Of a stretch of DNA of 47,254 bases, positions 15,213-23,606 are shown in pieces. The notes below the pieces were generated by a model. The model was not told where the DNA came from and searched no databases. It saw nothing but the letters and a program-made list of their open reading frames with translations. How positions within the stretch are numbered: position 1 is the stretch's first letter; the number at the start of each line of letters is the position of its first letter. The DNA comes from Oscillospiraceae bacterium. Lineage in GTDB: Bacteria; Bacillota; Clostridia; Oscillospirales; Ruminococcaceae. Where the stretch lies: NCBI GenBank assembly GCA_017460835.1, contig JAFUAD010000064.1:1-47254 (forward strand), read 5' to 3'. The position numbers and the translations under genes are program-made.

Positions 15213-16640
15213 TTATGATTGAAATGCATCAACACATTCGCGCCTTACCAGCTCTGCAAGCGCCGGCGGCAGATTGTGCCGGTCGTCCCATTCTCCGCCG
15301 AAGGCCTCCGCCTCACCGGCATACTGCGCATACAGCGGGGATTCCTGATACTCCCGCAGCAGCAGCGGCAGTGCATTGCGGTTCCGCTTCACGGCAAGGC
15401 ACAGCGCGATATTGACCTCGTGCCGGCTGCCGACGCACTCAAAGGGCTTATTCGGCAGCGCCCCGCAGAGCTCCTGCAAAATGGGGCGCATCTCAGGTAA
15501 ATTGAACAAATCGGAGCCCAGCAGCCGGACGATCTCGGCATAGGGCAGGAACGGCGAGAGAATTACGGCGACAAACAGGCATTTCGCGCAGTGTCCGCAC
15601 CATTTGTCCTGCTTCGCGCCGGCATTGCAGCTCCGGAAGATCTCGTGATACGCGGTCGGGAGCAATGCGAAATAGCGCGCGATCTGGAATTCCGTCAGCG
15701 GACGCAGCAGCGAGAAATACTGCACGCCGCAGCGGAGATATTTCTGCTCATATTCGTAGAAATCCCGCTCAAACTGATAGCTCTTGGAATACTGATGGTT
15801 GACCTCCGCCTCGGAGACAGTCGATTCGCTTGCCGAGGATTCGTTCGAGAGGACAACGGTTTTCAGCCCGTTGAGATAGGCGGTCAGCACCGCCGAAAAC
15901 GCGACAATCGCCGAAAACGGCGTGTGTCCGTTCAGATAGCCCTCCTTGTTGAGCCGCAGCATGTTGGGGTCGAGCGTGCGCTTTGGTTCGAGGATGCGCT
16001 CCTTCGGGATGCCGGCGAGAATCGCCGCTTTCTCGGAGGAATCGCGGTGATTGATCTGATAGGCATAGGCTTCGCCGAGCCGGTTTTTCAGCAGATTCAG
16101 CGTGACGATCGAGTCCTTGCCGCCGCCGACCGGAATCAGCAGACCCGAAAGCTTTGTGCGCTGTGCCGGCTTTTCGGGATTTGTCCGGAACGTGTCGTGT
16201 TCGGGGGCGTAGGTAAACTGCATGAAGCTGTCAATATCCGTTTCGATGCCGTTGCGGTAGAAGAATTCGCCGAGGCCGCCGAAATAGAGCCGCTTCCACC
16301 AGTCCTCCTGCTCTTTGTCTATCAGATCCTCACAGAGCCGAACCTTCGGCGGACAGGCGAGCTTCCAGTAGGAGATCAGCTCCGCCATGCCGAGCGAAAA
16401 GACCAGCCGCCAGAATCCGGGGTCACAGTGAATCCCGTCCGGATATCTCAGGTGCAGACCGTTCTGCTTCGCGTACGGGGTTTTGCAGGGAATCTCCCAG
16501 TGCGGGCGGAATACCTCCTCGCCGAGCCTGAAGAAATAATCAATGGCCAGCACAGGATCATCTTCGGTCTCAATGACGGTAAGGTCGATATCCCGGAACT
16601 CAAATTCCGGATACTTCTGACGAAGTTCGTCAAATGTCAT
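15213..16640 (-). CDS. murL: MurL-like UDP-MurNAc-L-Ala-L-Glu epimerase candidate
   Basis: 475 residues with a PP-loop ATP-binding motif P-V-G-G-G-K-D-S (170-177), an N-terminal beta-rich domain, an S-Y-W-K-L-A block, G-L-G-E-F-F-Y-R-N (122-130), V-N-H-Q-Y-S-K-S, Y-F-S-L-L-R-P-L-T-E and a late W-C-G-H-C-A-K-C. This combination matches what I recall of MurL, described in Xanthomonas, which uses ATP to epimerise the terminal L-Glu of UDP-MurNAc-L-Ala-L-Glu to D-Glu, bypassing free D-Glu. Assignment is from motifs only; another PP-loop enzyme is possible. Start ATG 16640 follows GGAG. No mur genes are adjacent. Confidence 0.72.
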   Translation of the reverse strand: MTFDELRQKYPEFEFRDIDLTVIETEDDPVLAIDYFFRLGEEVFRPHWEIPCKTPYAKQNGLHLRYPDGIHCDPGFWRLVFSLGMAELISYWKLACPPKVRLCEDLIDKEQEDWWKRLYFGGLGEFFYRNGIETDIDSFMQFTYAPEHDTFRTNPEKPAQRTKLSGLLIPVGGGKDSIVTLNLLKNRLGEAYAYQINHRDSSEKAAILAGIPKERILEPKRTLDPNMLRLNKEGYLNGHTPFSAIVAFSAVLTAYLNGLKTVVLSNESSASESTVSEAEVNHQYSKSYQFERDFYEYEQKYLRCGVQYFSLLRPLTEFQIARYFALLPTAYHEIFRSCNAGAKQDKWCGHCAKCLFVAVILSPFLPYAEIVRLLGSDLFNLPEMRPILQELCGALPNKPFECVGSRHEVNIALCLAVKRNRNALPLLLREYQESPLYAQYAGEAEAFGGEWDDRHNLPPALAELVRRECVDAFQS

Positions 16641-16668
16641 AGAATCGCTCCGTTCATAGAATAGGGGG

Positions 16669-16700
16669 AATGCGCAGCTCCGGTGATGGCACTGCGCATT
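16669..16700. other. Hairpin between transketolase and murL-like gene
   Basis: Nine-pair inverted repeat AATGCGCAG/CTGCGCATT with a 14-nt loop and no clear T-tract on the minus strand. It may attenuate or process the transcript between the two genes. A full stop is less likely. Confidence 0.4.
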
Positions 16701-16709
16701 TCACAGTGA

Positions 16710-17657
16710 TTATTTTGCCTTGATTGCCTCGCGGACAACCTCTGCGATATGCTCTGCGGAGAGGCCGAACTGCTTGAGCAGATCGACAGCCGGGCCGGAA
16801 TGACCGAAGGTATCGTTGACGCCGATTCTGCGTACCGGAACCGGGCATGCCTCACAGACAGCCTCCGCGACGGCAGAGCCGAGCCCGCCGATGACGCTGT
16901 GCTCCTCCGCGGTCACGATCGTGCCGGTTTCCTGTGCCGCCTTCACGATCAGCTCCTTGTCGAGCGGCTTGATCGTGTGGATGTTGATGACGCGGACGGA
17001 AATGCCCTCCGCCGCGAGTGTTTCCGCAGCGATCAGCGCCTCATTGACCATAAGGCCGGTCGCGGCCACGGTCACATCGCTGCCCTCGCGCAGCGTCACG
17101 CCCTTGCCGAGCTCGAATTTGTATGTTGCCGGGTCATTGATGACCGGGACAGCCAGTCTGCCGAAGCGGCAGTAAACGGGGCCGTCGTGCTGAATCGCAG
17201 CCTCAACCGCAGCCTTTGCCTCGGTATCGTCTGCGGGATTGATGACCGTCATGCCGGGAATTGTGCGCATCAGCGCGATATCCTCGCAGCACTGGTGCGT
17301 CGCGCCGTCCTCACCGACGGAAATACCGGCGTGTGTCGCACCGATCTTCACATTCAGATGCGGATAGCCGATGCTGTTGCGGACGATCTCATAGGCTCTG
17401 CCCGCCGCGAACATCGCAAAGGAGGAGGCAAAGGGAATCATGCCCGCCGCCGCAAGACCCGCCGCGACGCCCATCATATTTGCCTCTGCAATGCCGCAGT
17501 CATAGAAGCGGTCGGCATATGCCTTCTTGAACATGCCGGTCTTGGTCGCAGCCGCAAGGTCTGCATCCAGCACGATCAGATTTTCATATTTCTCAGCCAG
17601 CGCAACGAGTGCTTCACCGTAGCTTTCGCGCGTTGCCTTTTTGATGATCTCACTCAT
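16710..17657 (-). CDS. Transketolase, C-terminal subunit
   Basis: 315 residues covering the pyrimidine-binding and C-terminal domains of transketolase. Includes the G-I-A-E-A-N-M block (pyrimidine-side Glu), the G-E-D-G-A-T-H-Q motif and a transketolase C domain from about residue 190. With the upstream subunit it forms the thiamine-diphosphate enzyme that moves two-carbon ketol units in the pentose phosphate pathway. The ATG lies 3 bp after the stop of the N-terminal subunit, so translation is coupled. Split transketolases are normal in many Firmicutes and archaea, so this is not a frameshifted gene. Confidence 0.93.
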   Translation of the reverse strand: MSEIIKKATRESYGEALVALAEKYENLIVLDADLAAATKTGMFKKAYADRFYDCGIAEANMMGVAAGLAAAGMIPFASSFAMFAAGRAYEIVRNSIGYPHLNVKIGATHAGISVGEDGATHQCCEDIALMRTIPGMTVINPADDTEAKAAVEAAIQHDGPVYCRFGRLAVPVINDPATYKFELGKGVTLREGSDVTVAATGLMVNEALIAAETLAAEGISVRVINIHTIKPLDKELIVKAAQETGTIVTAEEHSVIGGLGSAVAEAVCEACPVPVRRIGVNDTFGHSGPAVDLLKQFGLSAEHIAEVVREAIKAK

Positions 17658-17660
17658 TGC

Positions 17661-18500
17661 TCAAGCCTCCAATTCTTTCAGCGCTGCCTTCAGCTCTGCC
17701 ATTGCCTTCTCATACTGCTCGGTATTCGGCGCAGTGCCGTGCCAGCCGACCTGATTCTCCATAAAGGAGACGCCCTTGCCCTTTGTGCTGTGCTGAATCA
17801 GCGCGACGGGCTGCCCGCTGATCTTCTCCGCCTCGCGGAATGCGCGGTCGATGTCGTCGAAATCGTGCGCATCCATTTCGATCACATGCCAGCCGAATGC
17901 GCGGAATTTATCCGGAATCGGCTCCGGCGAGCAGACCTCTGAGATTTTTCCGTCGATCTGGAGCCCGTTGTTGTCGATGATCGCGGTGAGGTTATCGAGC
18001 TTGTAGTGTGCCGCGAACATCGCAGCCTCCCAGACCTGCCCCTCCTCGATCTCGCCGTCGCCGAGAATCGCGTAAACGCGGTAGCTGTCATTGCGGTGCT
18101 TGCCGGCGAGCGCCATGCCGCAGGCCGCGGAGATGCCCTGTCCCAGCGAGCCGCTGCTCATGTCAATGCCCGGAATCGTGATGCAGGGGTGACCCTGAAG
18201 CCGTGCGCCGATGTGGCGGAGCGTCTGCATTTCCTCCATCTGGAAGAAGCCGCGCTCGGCCAGCGTCGCATAGAGTGCCGGTGCGGTGTGTCCCTTCGAG
18301 AGCACGAGCCGGTCACGCTCTGCAAAATCGGGCTGATCCGGATAAACATGCATTCTGGTAAAGTACAGATAGGTCAGGACATCCGCGATCGAGAGCGACC
18401 CGCCCGGATGCCCGGATTTCGCGTGATACACGCCCTCAATGATGCCCATGCGGATATGGGCTGCATGAATCCGGAGCTGCTTTTTCAGCATTTCGTCCAT
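17661..18500 (-). CDS. Transketolase, N-terminal (thiamine pyrophosphate-binding) subunit
   Basis: 279 residues matching the first half of transketolase: H-P-G-G-S-L near residue 31, S-K-G-H-T-A-P-A near 69, and the thiamine-diphosphate motif G-D-G-E-I-E-E-G-Q-x-W-E-A (Gly-Asp-Gly followed by the metal-binding Asn in N-N-G-L-Q). It binds the cofactor diphosphate and magnesium while the partner subunit supplies the pyrimidine-side Glu. Start ATG 18500 follows AGGAAG. First gene of the minus-strand operon, transcribed from 18545-18573. Confidence 0.94.
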   Translation of the reverse strand: MDEMLKKQLRIHAAHIRMGIIEGVYHAKSGHPGGSLSIADVLTYLYFTRMHVYPDQPDFAERDRLVLSKGHTAPALYATLAERGFFQMEEMQTLRHIGARLQGHPCITIPGIDMSSGSLGQGISAACGMALAGKHRNDSYRVYAILGDGEIEEGQVWEAAMFAAHYKLDNLTAIIDNNGLQIDGKISEVCSPEPIPDKFRAFGWHVIEMDAHDFDDIDRAFREAEKISGQPVALIQHSTKGKGVSFMENQVGWHGTAPNTEQYEKAMAELKAALKELEA

Positions 18501-18544
18501 TATGGTTCATCTTCCTTTCTGTGCTGATGCACATGACTGAGTAT

Positions 18545-18573
18545 ATTATACCACATTATGCGTAAAAACGCAA
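18545..18573 (-). promoter_or_regulatory. Sigma-A promoter of the transketolase operon
   Basis: Minus strand TTGCGT (18573-18568), 17 bp, TATAAT (18550-18545), 44 bp before the transketolase start. It is divergent from the TerB-like gene promoter. Confidence 0.8.
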
Positions 18574-18632
18574 TGGGCGCGGGAGAAAAAAGCACCGGTT
18601 CAGCGCTCCGCCCTTTTTTCGCGCAAAAAGGC

Positions 18633-18661
18633 TTGCATTTTTTGGGGGATTATGGTATACT
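18633..18661 (+). promoter_or_regulatory. Sigma-A promoter of the TerB-like gene
   Basis: TTGCAT (18633-18638), 17 bp, TATACT (18656-18661), 61 bp before the start codon. Confidence 0.75.
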
Positions 18662-18722
18662 AGAAAAAGCGGCGGGAAACCCCTGCTGCCGGACGAATTT
18701 TTAGAAAGGAAGGGATTACCCG

Positions 18723-19172
18723 ATGCTTTTTTTGCATGAATTTGAACGAATTGAGGCAGAGGCCTTTCTGACACTTGCTGCGGATCTGATCGAAGAGGAC
18801 GGCATTGTGACTGCCGGCGAGGACGAGCTTCTGGATGAATACGCTGCTGCACTGGGCGTCATCGGCTTTACGTTTGATGCTGCGGCAGTTGCGGCTGCGC
18901 GCGATACAATGGCACAGCTCAACGAGGTCAGCAAGCGGAAGGTATATATGGAGCTGTATGCATTTGCGCTGAGCGACGGCATTGAGACGCCGGAGGAGCG
19001 CCGCGCACTCAATGAGCTCTGTGATGCGCTGGAGCTGAATGCAGCGATCTGCAAGCGGCTGGAGGCATGCGCGGATGATCTCTTTACCGTATATGACGAG
19101 ATCGAGGATGTGCTCGGTGCAGAGCCGTCTCCGGTTGTGGTCACAAACGAGCTGCCGGAGGCAGCGGAATAA
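18723..19172 (+). CDS. TerB-like helical protein
   Basis: 149 residues, acidic and almost entirely helical. Two similar halves each contain an acidic D/E-D-G-x-x-T/E pattern (E-E-D-G-I-V-T and S-D-G-I-E-T-P-E-E), as in TerB-like (tellurite-resistance TerB superfamily) proteins, which may bind metal through these acidic loops. No other ter genes are near, so tellurite resistance should not be assumed. It is a single-gene unit with its own promoter and terminator. Start ATG 18723 follows GAAAGGAAGGG. Confidence 0.65.
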   Translation: MLFLHEFERIEAEAFLTLAADLIEEDGIVTAGEDELLDEYAAALGVIGFTFDAAAVAAARDTMAQLNEVSKRKVYMELYAFALSDGIETPEERRALNELCDALELNAAICKRLEACADDLFTVYDEIEDVLGAEPSPVVVTNELPEAAE

Positions 19173-19196
19173 CCCGCAGACGAAACCCAAAACAGC

Positions 19197-19222
19197 GCCC
19201 GGCCGTTCCGATACGGCCGGGC
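19197..19222 (+). terminator. Terminator of the TerB-like gene
   Basis: Ten-pair GC hairpin GCCCGGCCGT/ACGGCCGGGC with a 6-nt loop. The tail is only weakly T-rich (ACTTTC). Confidence 0.65.
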
Positions 19223-19269
19223 ACTTTCGGCTTCCGGGGGAAAAGCATGCGTTTTTTCGCATTCTCCCA

Positions 19270-19298
19270 TTGCCTTTTTTGACTTTATGTGGTATAAT
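19270..19298 (+). promoter_or_regulatory. Sigma-A promoter of the yfhO-NUDIX operon
   Basis: TTGCCT (19270-19275), 17 bp, TATAAT (19293-19298), 47 bp before the start codon. Confidence 0.78.
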
Positions 19299-19345
19299 AG
19301 AACTATCGTTCACTGCACAGCGCTCAGGAGAGGAGGAATCATCTG

Positions 19346-22102
19346 ATGGGCAAGCGCAAAAGACGCACGGTTTATCCGCTTTCCGAGCGGCGGGAATCCT
19401 ATTTGCAGGTATTTCTGATCGCCTTCGGAATCATGATGCTGATTATGCTGCCGGTCATGATTTTTACAAAGGGATACTTTATCTATTACGGCGATTTTAA
19501 TTCGCAGCAGCTTCCGTTTTACTATCTTGCGCACAAATCGGTCGTAAACGGCGATTTCGGCTGGAACTGGCAGACGGATCTCGGCACAAACTTCATCGGC
19601 TCCTATTCGTTTTATCTGCTGGGGAGCCCGTTCTTCTGGCTGACGGTTCCCTTCCCGCAGGAGATGGTGCTCTATCTGATGCCCTACCTGCTCGCCCTGA
19701 AGCACGCCTTTGCCGCGCTGACGGCCTATGCCTATATCCGGCGCTTTGTCCGGAGCCGGCATGCGGCGCTGATCGGCGGCCTGCTTTATGCGTTCTCCGG
19801 CTTCCAGCTCTATAATATTTTCTTCAACCATTTTCAGGATGTGACCGCGTTCTTCCCGCTCCTGCTGATCGCAATGGAGCAGCGCGTCAACGAAAACCGC
19901 AGGGGCGTCCTCGCGGTTTCGGTCGCCTTCATGGCAATCCTCAACTACTATTTCTTCACCGGGCAGGCGGTATTTCTCGTACTGTATTTCATTGTCCGGT
20001 GCCCTTGCAAGGATTTCAACGCCTCGCTGCGCAAATTCTTCAGCATTGCGCTGGAATCGGTCATCGGCGTGCTGATCGCATGCTTCATGCTGCTGCCCTC
20101 CGCCCTCGCAATCTATGAGAATTACCGCGTCAAGAAGTATCTCTGGGGCATGGACATGGTCGCGTACTACGACCGCACACGCCTCTGGCGCATCGTGCAG
20201 AGCTTCTTCATGCTGCCGGATGTCCCCGCAAGACCCAATCTGTTCCAGTCCGATTACGGCAAGTGGTCGTCGATGGGCGGATATCTGCCGATGTTCTCGA
20301 TGGCGGGCGTTATCGCCTTCCTCTCGCAGAAGCGCAAGCACTGGGCAAGCCGCCTGACGGTCATCTGCATCATCTGCGCGTTTATCCCCGTGCTGAACTC
20401 GATGTTCTATATGTTCAATGCATCCTATTATGCGCGCTGGTATTATATGCCGCTGCTGATTATGGCGATGATGACGGCATATGCCCTCGACAACCCGAAA
20501 ATCAAATGGCGCGGCGGCATCATCACCTGCGGCATCTTCCTCGCGGCATTCGGCGTCATCTCGCTGCTGCCGACACGCGATAAAAAGGAGAAGGTTCACT
20601 TCTTCGAGTTTGCGAAATTCAGCTGGTACTTCTGGCTGTCGCTCGGCCTCTGTGCGATCATGCTGTATTTTGCCGTGCTGATTCTGCTGATGCGGAAAAA
20701 GGGCAGAAAATTCTACCGGTTCGCGATCGGCGCAACGGTCTTCTGCTGCCTGTGCTCCGGATGCAGCATGGTCTATTTCGGCATCGGGCTCGGCGCTTGG
20801 CCGACTGCCTATGTCAATACCGCGATCAAAGGCGGAGACAAGATCACGCTGGAGGACGAACCCCAGCAGTTCTACCGCATTGATATTTCAAAGGATTACG
20901 ACAATTATCCGATGTTCTGGGGCTATTCCAATATGCGCTGCTTCCACAGCATCGTGCCGGTCTCGACGATGGACTTCTACGACGCCGTGGACGTCACCCG
21001 CGATGTCGCCTCGCGCGCGGAGCCGAAAAATTATGCGCTGCGCGAGATGTTCAGCGTGAAATATTACTTTGACAAGGTCGTGGCCGGCGAGAACGGCAAT
21101 GCCGCCGATACGCCGGAAACACTGGAGGAAATGCCGAGCTTCCGGTATCTCAAGCGCGAAAACGGCTTCAATATCTATGAGAATGAAGCCTATATTCCGA
21201 TGGGGATTGCATATGATAGCTATATCCCCGAGTCTGCACTCGATGCGGTATCGACCATGACGAGAGAGAAGCTGATGCTCTCGGCACTCGGCATGAGCGA
21301 GAAGCAGATCGAAAAATACCGCGATATCCTGACAGAGCTGCCGCCCGCCGAGCGCGCCGCGAAAAAAGACACCGTCTTTGCGGAATACTGCAAGGAGCGC
21401 GCGGCGCAGACCTGCTCCGTATTCAATTACGGCTCCGACGGCTTCAACGCGCAGATCACGCTTGAAAAGCCGGAGATGGTCTTTTTCAGCGTGCCCTATG
21501 AATCCGGCTGGGAGGCATGGGTCAACGGCAGAAAGGTCGATGTCGAGCGCGTCAATTACGGCTTTATGGCAGTGCGCTGCGAGGCAGGGAGCAATCAGAT
21601 CGAATTCACCTATGAAACGCCCGGCCTGCGCATCGGCGCAATTCTCTCGATCTGCGGCATCGGGCTGCTGATGCTGTATCTGATCTGGACACTGGCCGCA
21701 GAGCGCGGCGCGCGTAGCAGCACCGCAGCACGGCCGTTCTGCTATGACTATGAGCCGTATACCGGCATTCCGGAGCATGACCTGTATCTCCGCTATGCTG
21801 CGGCAAAGCATCCGGAGCCGGAGCCCTATTACCCGCCGCTGCCGGACGAGGAACCGGAAATCCCGGAGGAACCGGAAATCCCGGAGGAGCCGGATCAGCC
21901 GGAGGAACCCGCTGCACTGCCGGAGAACCCGGATACTCCGGAAACCCCGGAGCCTGCGGAGGCGGCACCGGCGGAGCCCCTGCCCGAGCCCTTGCCTGAG
22001 CAGGAAGCGCCGGAGCAGACGGCTTCTGCCGAACCCGATGCCGGCTTGCATGATACCGAGCCCGATACAGAGGAAAAGGAGGCTTCCGATGATGAAGCAT
22101 GA
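19346..22102 (+). CDS. YfhO-family multi-membrane protein with acidic Pro-rich tail
   Basis: 918 residues. The N-terminal ~470 hold about a dozen membrane segments with the YfhO/GT-C pattern: first helix, then Y-G-D-F-N-S-Q-Q-L-P carrying the conserved acidic residue of GT-C glycosyltransferases. Next comes an extracellular beta-rich domain (about 500-750), one more membrane segment, then ~120 cytoplasmic residues of Pro-Glu repeats (P-E-I-P-E-E units) ending in an Asp/Glu cluster. YfhO proteins are linked to glycosylation of lipoteichoic acid or other surface glycans. The tail is not a normal part of the family. The stop overlaps the NUDIX gene. Confidence 0.82.
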   Translation: MGKRKRRTVYPLSERRESYLQVFLIAFGIMMLIMLPVMIFTKGYFIYYGDFNSQQLPFYYLAHKSVVNGDFGWNWQTDLGTNFIGSYSFYLLGSPFFWLTVPFPQEMVLYLMPYLLALKHAFAALTAYAYIRRFVRSRHAALIGGLLYAFSGFQLYNIFFNHFQDVTAFFPLLLIAMEQRVNENRRGVLAVSVAFMAILNYYFFTGQAVFLVLYFIVRCPCKDFNASLRKFFSIALESVIGVLIACFMLLPSALAIYENYRVKKYLWGMDMVAYYDRTRLWRIVQSFFMLPDVPARPNLFQSDYGKWSSMGGYLPMFSMAGVIAFLSQKRKHWASRLTVICIICAFIPVLNSMFYMFNASYYARWYYMPLLIMAMMTAYALDNPKIKWRGGIITCGIFLAAFGVISLLPTRDKKEKVHFFEFAKFSWYFWLSLGLCAIMLYFAVLILLMRKKGRKFYRFAIGATVFCCLCSGCSMVYFGIGLGAWPTAYVNTAIKGGDKITLEDEPQQFYRIDISKDYDNYPMFWGYSNMRCFHSIVPVSTMDFYDAVDVTRDVASRAEPKNYALREMFSVKYYFDKVVAGENGNAADTPETLEEMPSFRYLKRENGFNIYENEAYIPMGIAYDSYIPESALDAVSTMTREKLMLSALGMSEKQIEKYRDILTELPPAERAAKKDTVFAEYCKERAAQTCSVFNYGSDGFNAQITLEKPEMVFFSVPYESGWEAWVNGRKVDVERVNYGFMAVRCEAGSNQIEFTYETPGLRIGAILSICGIGLLMLYLIWTLAAERGARSSTAARPFCYDYEPYTGIPEHDLYLRYAAAKHPEPEPYYPPLPDEEPEIPEEPEIPEEPDQPEEPAALPENPDTPETPEPAEAAPAEPLPEPLPEQEAPEQTASAEPDAGLHDTEPDTEEKEASDDEA

Positions 22103-22658
22103 CAGCACTCCGCAGCATTTGCATGAGGAAAAGCTCAGCAGCGAGGAGATTTATGACGGAAAGATTCTGCATGTCACGCGCGACACGGTTCGCCTTGAGG
22201 ACGGAACCGAGGCGCTGCGCGAGGTCGTGCATCATCCCGGCGGGGCATGCGTTGTCCCGCTGACGGATGAGGGCGATGTGCTGATGGTGCGGCAGTTCCG
22301 CTATCCCCACGGCAGGGAAACCCTCGAAATCCCCGCGGGAAAGCTCGAATACGGCGAAAACCCGGAAATCTGTGCGGTCCGCGAGCTGAAGGAGGAGGTC
22401 GGGGCGGTCTCCGGCAGGATCGAATCACTCGGCTGCCTGTATCCGACCCCTGCCTATGACAAGGAGGTCATTCACATGTACCTCGCGCGCGAGCTGACGC
22501 TGACCAATCAGCAGGCGCTTGACAGCGACGAATTCCTCGATGTCATCCGGATGCCGCTGAAAGAGGCGGTTGAGATGGTCATGCGGGATGAACTGCCGGA
22601 CGCGAAAACGCAGATCGCACTGCTGAAAACCGCGCGCCTCCTCGAAACTCCCATTTAG
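22089..22658 (+). CDS. NUDIX hydrolase, ADP-ribose pyrophosphatase type
   Basis: 189 residues with a complete NUDIX box: G84, E90, R98-E99-L100, E102-E103 and G105, matching G-x5-E-x7-R-E-U-x-E-E-x-G-U. The preceding R-Q-F-R-Y-P and following Y-P-T-P-A-Y are typical of ADP-ribose pyrophosphatases, which cleave ADP-ribose to AMP and ribose-5-phosphate. Start: AGGAGG (22077-22082) serves ATG 22089 or 22092; both overlap the end of the yfhO-like gene, so translation is coupled. No terminator follows except repeat copy B. Confidence 0.92.
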   Translation: MMKHDSTPQHLHEEKLSSEEIYDGKILHVTRDTVRLEDGTEALREVVHHPGGACVVPLTDEGDVLMVRQFRYPHGRETLEIPAGKLEYGENPEICAVRELKEEVGAVSGRIESLGCLYPTPAYDKEVIHMYLARELTLTNQQALDSDEFLDVIRMPLKEAVEMVMRDELPDAKTQIALLKTARLLETPI

Positions 22659-22693
22659 GCATGGCGTTTCCGGCAGTAAATTAGAATTTGTCG

Positions 22694-22894
22694 ATGCTTT
22701 CAGCGATGGGCAGTGGGGGACGCCGTCCCCCACACCCCCCTGCCAGAGGGATACTATCCCTCTGGACTCCCATTGCTGCTCCGCATCAGCCCCTCTGCAA
22801 GGGGTTGATGCGGAGCAGTATCGGGATTCCAAAGGGACAATGTCCCTTTGGCGGGGTTTGGGGCGGAGCCCCATTTCCGATCCGCCGGAGGCAC
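22694..22894 (+). repeat. Multi-hairpin dispersed repeat, copy B
   Basis: 201 bp matching copy A (2750-2950) with scattered substitutions and a one-base indel. Hairpins 1, 2, 4 and 5 are identical in sequence. The third has GCATCA/TGATGC where copy A has GCTTCA/TGAAGC, so base pairing is preserved by paired changes (A22785-T22809). It lies 35 bp after the NUDIX stop in the same orientation. Confidence 0.85.
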
Positions 22895-22953
22895 CTATAA
22901 ATTCCTAGTTGCTGCGGGAACACCATGCCTGAAAGGGAATCTCGCAAGGGGCG

Positions 22954-22984
22954 AAAAAAGCCGCCCGGCTCATAACCGGGCGGC
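22954..22984 (-). terminator. Terminator of spoVG
   Basis: Minus-strand hairpin of nine or more pairs (GCCGCCCGG/CCGGGCGGC) followed by TTTTTT. Confidence 0.85.
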
Positions 22985-22997
22985 GTGCAAACGAGCA

Positions 22998-23345
22998 TTA
23001 TGCTTCTGTTTCTTCTGCGGGTGCTGCTTCGGCAGCGGGAGCCTGCTCGGGCTCCTTATTGCTCCGGTAATCGGCTTCCGCCTGCATCAGGGCAACCTGC
23101 CGCTGATAGGCCTCGACGATCTGGGTCTCAAAGAACTGGCGCGCAGAAGCGGTGATCGGGTGGACGATGTCGCGGAAAATACCTGCCTCGTCCTGCCGGC
23201 TCGGCATGGCGACAAACAGTCTGTTTTCCCCCTGCACGACCTTGATATCATGAACCGCCAGCATCTGATCCAGTGTGATGGATACAATTGCACGCAGCCG
23301 CCCTTCCGGAAACATTTTGCGAATTTTCAGATCTGTGATTTCCAT
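22998..23345 (-). CDS. spoVG: SpoVG regulator
   Basis: 115 residues. N-terminus M-E-I-T-D-L-K-I-R-K and the central L-F-V-A-M-P-S-R family block are diagnostic; then H-P-I-T, and a variable C-terminal tail rich in Ala and Glu. SpoVG is a small nucleic-acid-binding protein affecting sporulation, cell division and surface properties. Start ATG 23345 has AAGGAAGGA upstream. It is divergent from murC across 261 bp. No convincing -35/-10 pair for spoVG was found there. It ends in its own terminator. Confidence 0.94.
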   Translation of the reverse strand: MEITDLKIRKMFPEGRLRAIVSITLDQMLAVHDIKVVQGENRLFVAMPSRQDEAGIFRDIVHPITASARQFFETQIVEAYQRQVALMQAEADYRSNKEPEQAPAAEAAPAEETEA

Positions 23346-23503
23346 GGGAGTAATCCTTCCTTTCTGATTGCACAGCCGTCTGAGCGGCGATGCAAATTAC
23401 CCGGTTTTTTCTATGCGGCGCGGCGGATGCGAGAGATGCCGAACCGGTACGGCTCTATCATAGCACGGAATTGTGTTCGTTTTGTGAATATTTCATGTGC
23501 GTT

Positions 23504-23533
23504 TTGAAGAAACATGTATATTTCAAAGATAAT
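23504..23533 (+). promoter_or_regulatory. Probable murC operon promoter
   Basis: TTGAAG (23504-23509), 18 bp, GATAAT (23528-23533) in an AT-rich stretch (23458-23570) of the spoVG/murC divergent region. Moderate consensus match; alternatives cannot be excluded. Confidence 0.45.
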
Positions 23534-23606
23534 ATGCATTTTTCAGGGGATTTTTTGTATATATACACGCGGCAGAGCGGAAGCAATGCCGGAAAGGATG
23601 ATGAGG

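Noticed and set aside
17655-17663. Frameshift splitting one transketolase gene
   Set aside because: The two-gene form with separate starts is a normal arrangement. Each half ends and begins at a natural domain boundary, and the second has a proper ATG.
16749-17942. Long plus-strand frame opposite the transketolase genes
   Set aside because: Shadow of the minus-strand transketolase subunits; no family features in translation.
18723-19172. Tellurite-resistance gene
   Set aside because: TerB-like folds are common outside ter operons and no terC, terD or similar gene is nearby.
23470-23483. LexA/SOS box near spoVG and murC
   Set aside because: GGAATTGTGTTCG resembles GAAC-N4-GTTC only partly and has the wrong spacing.
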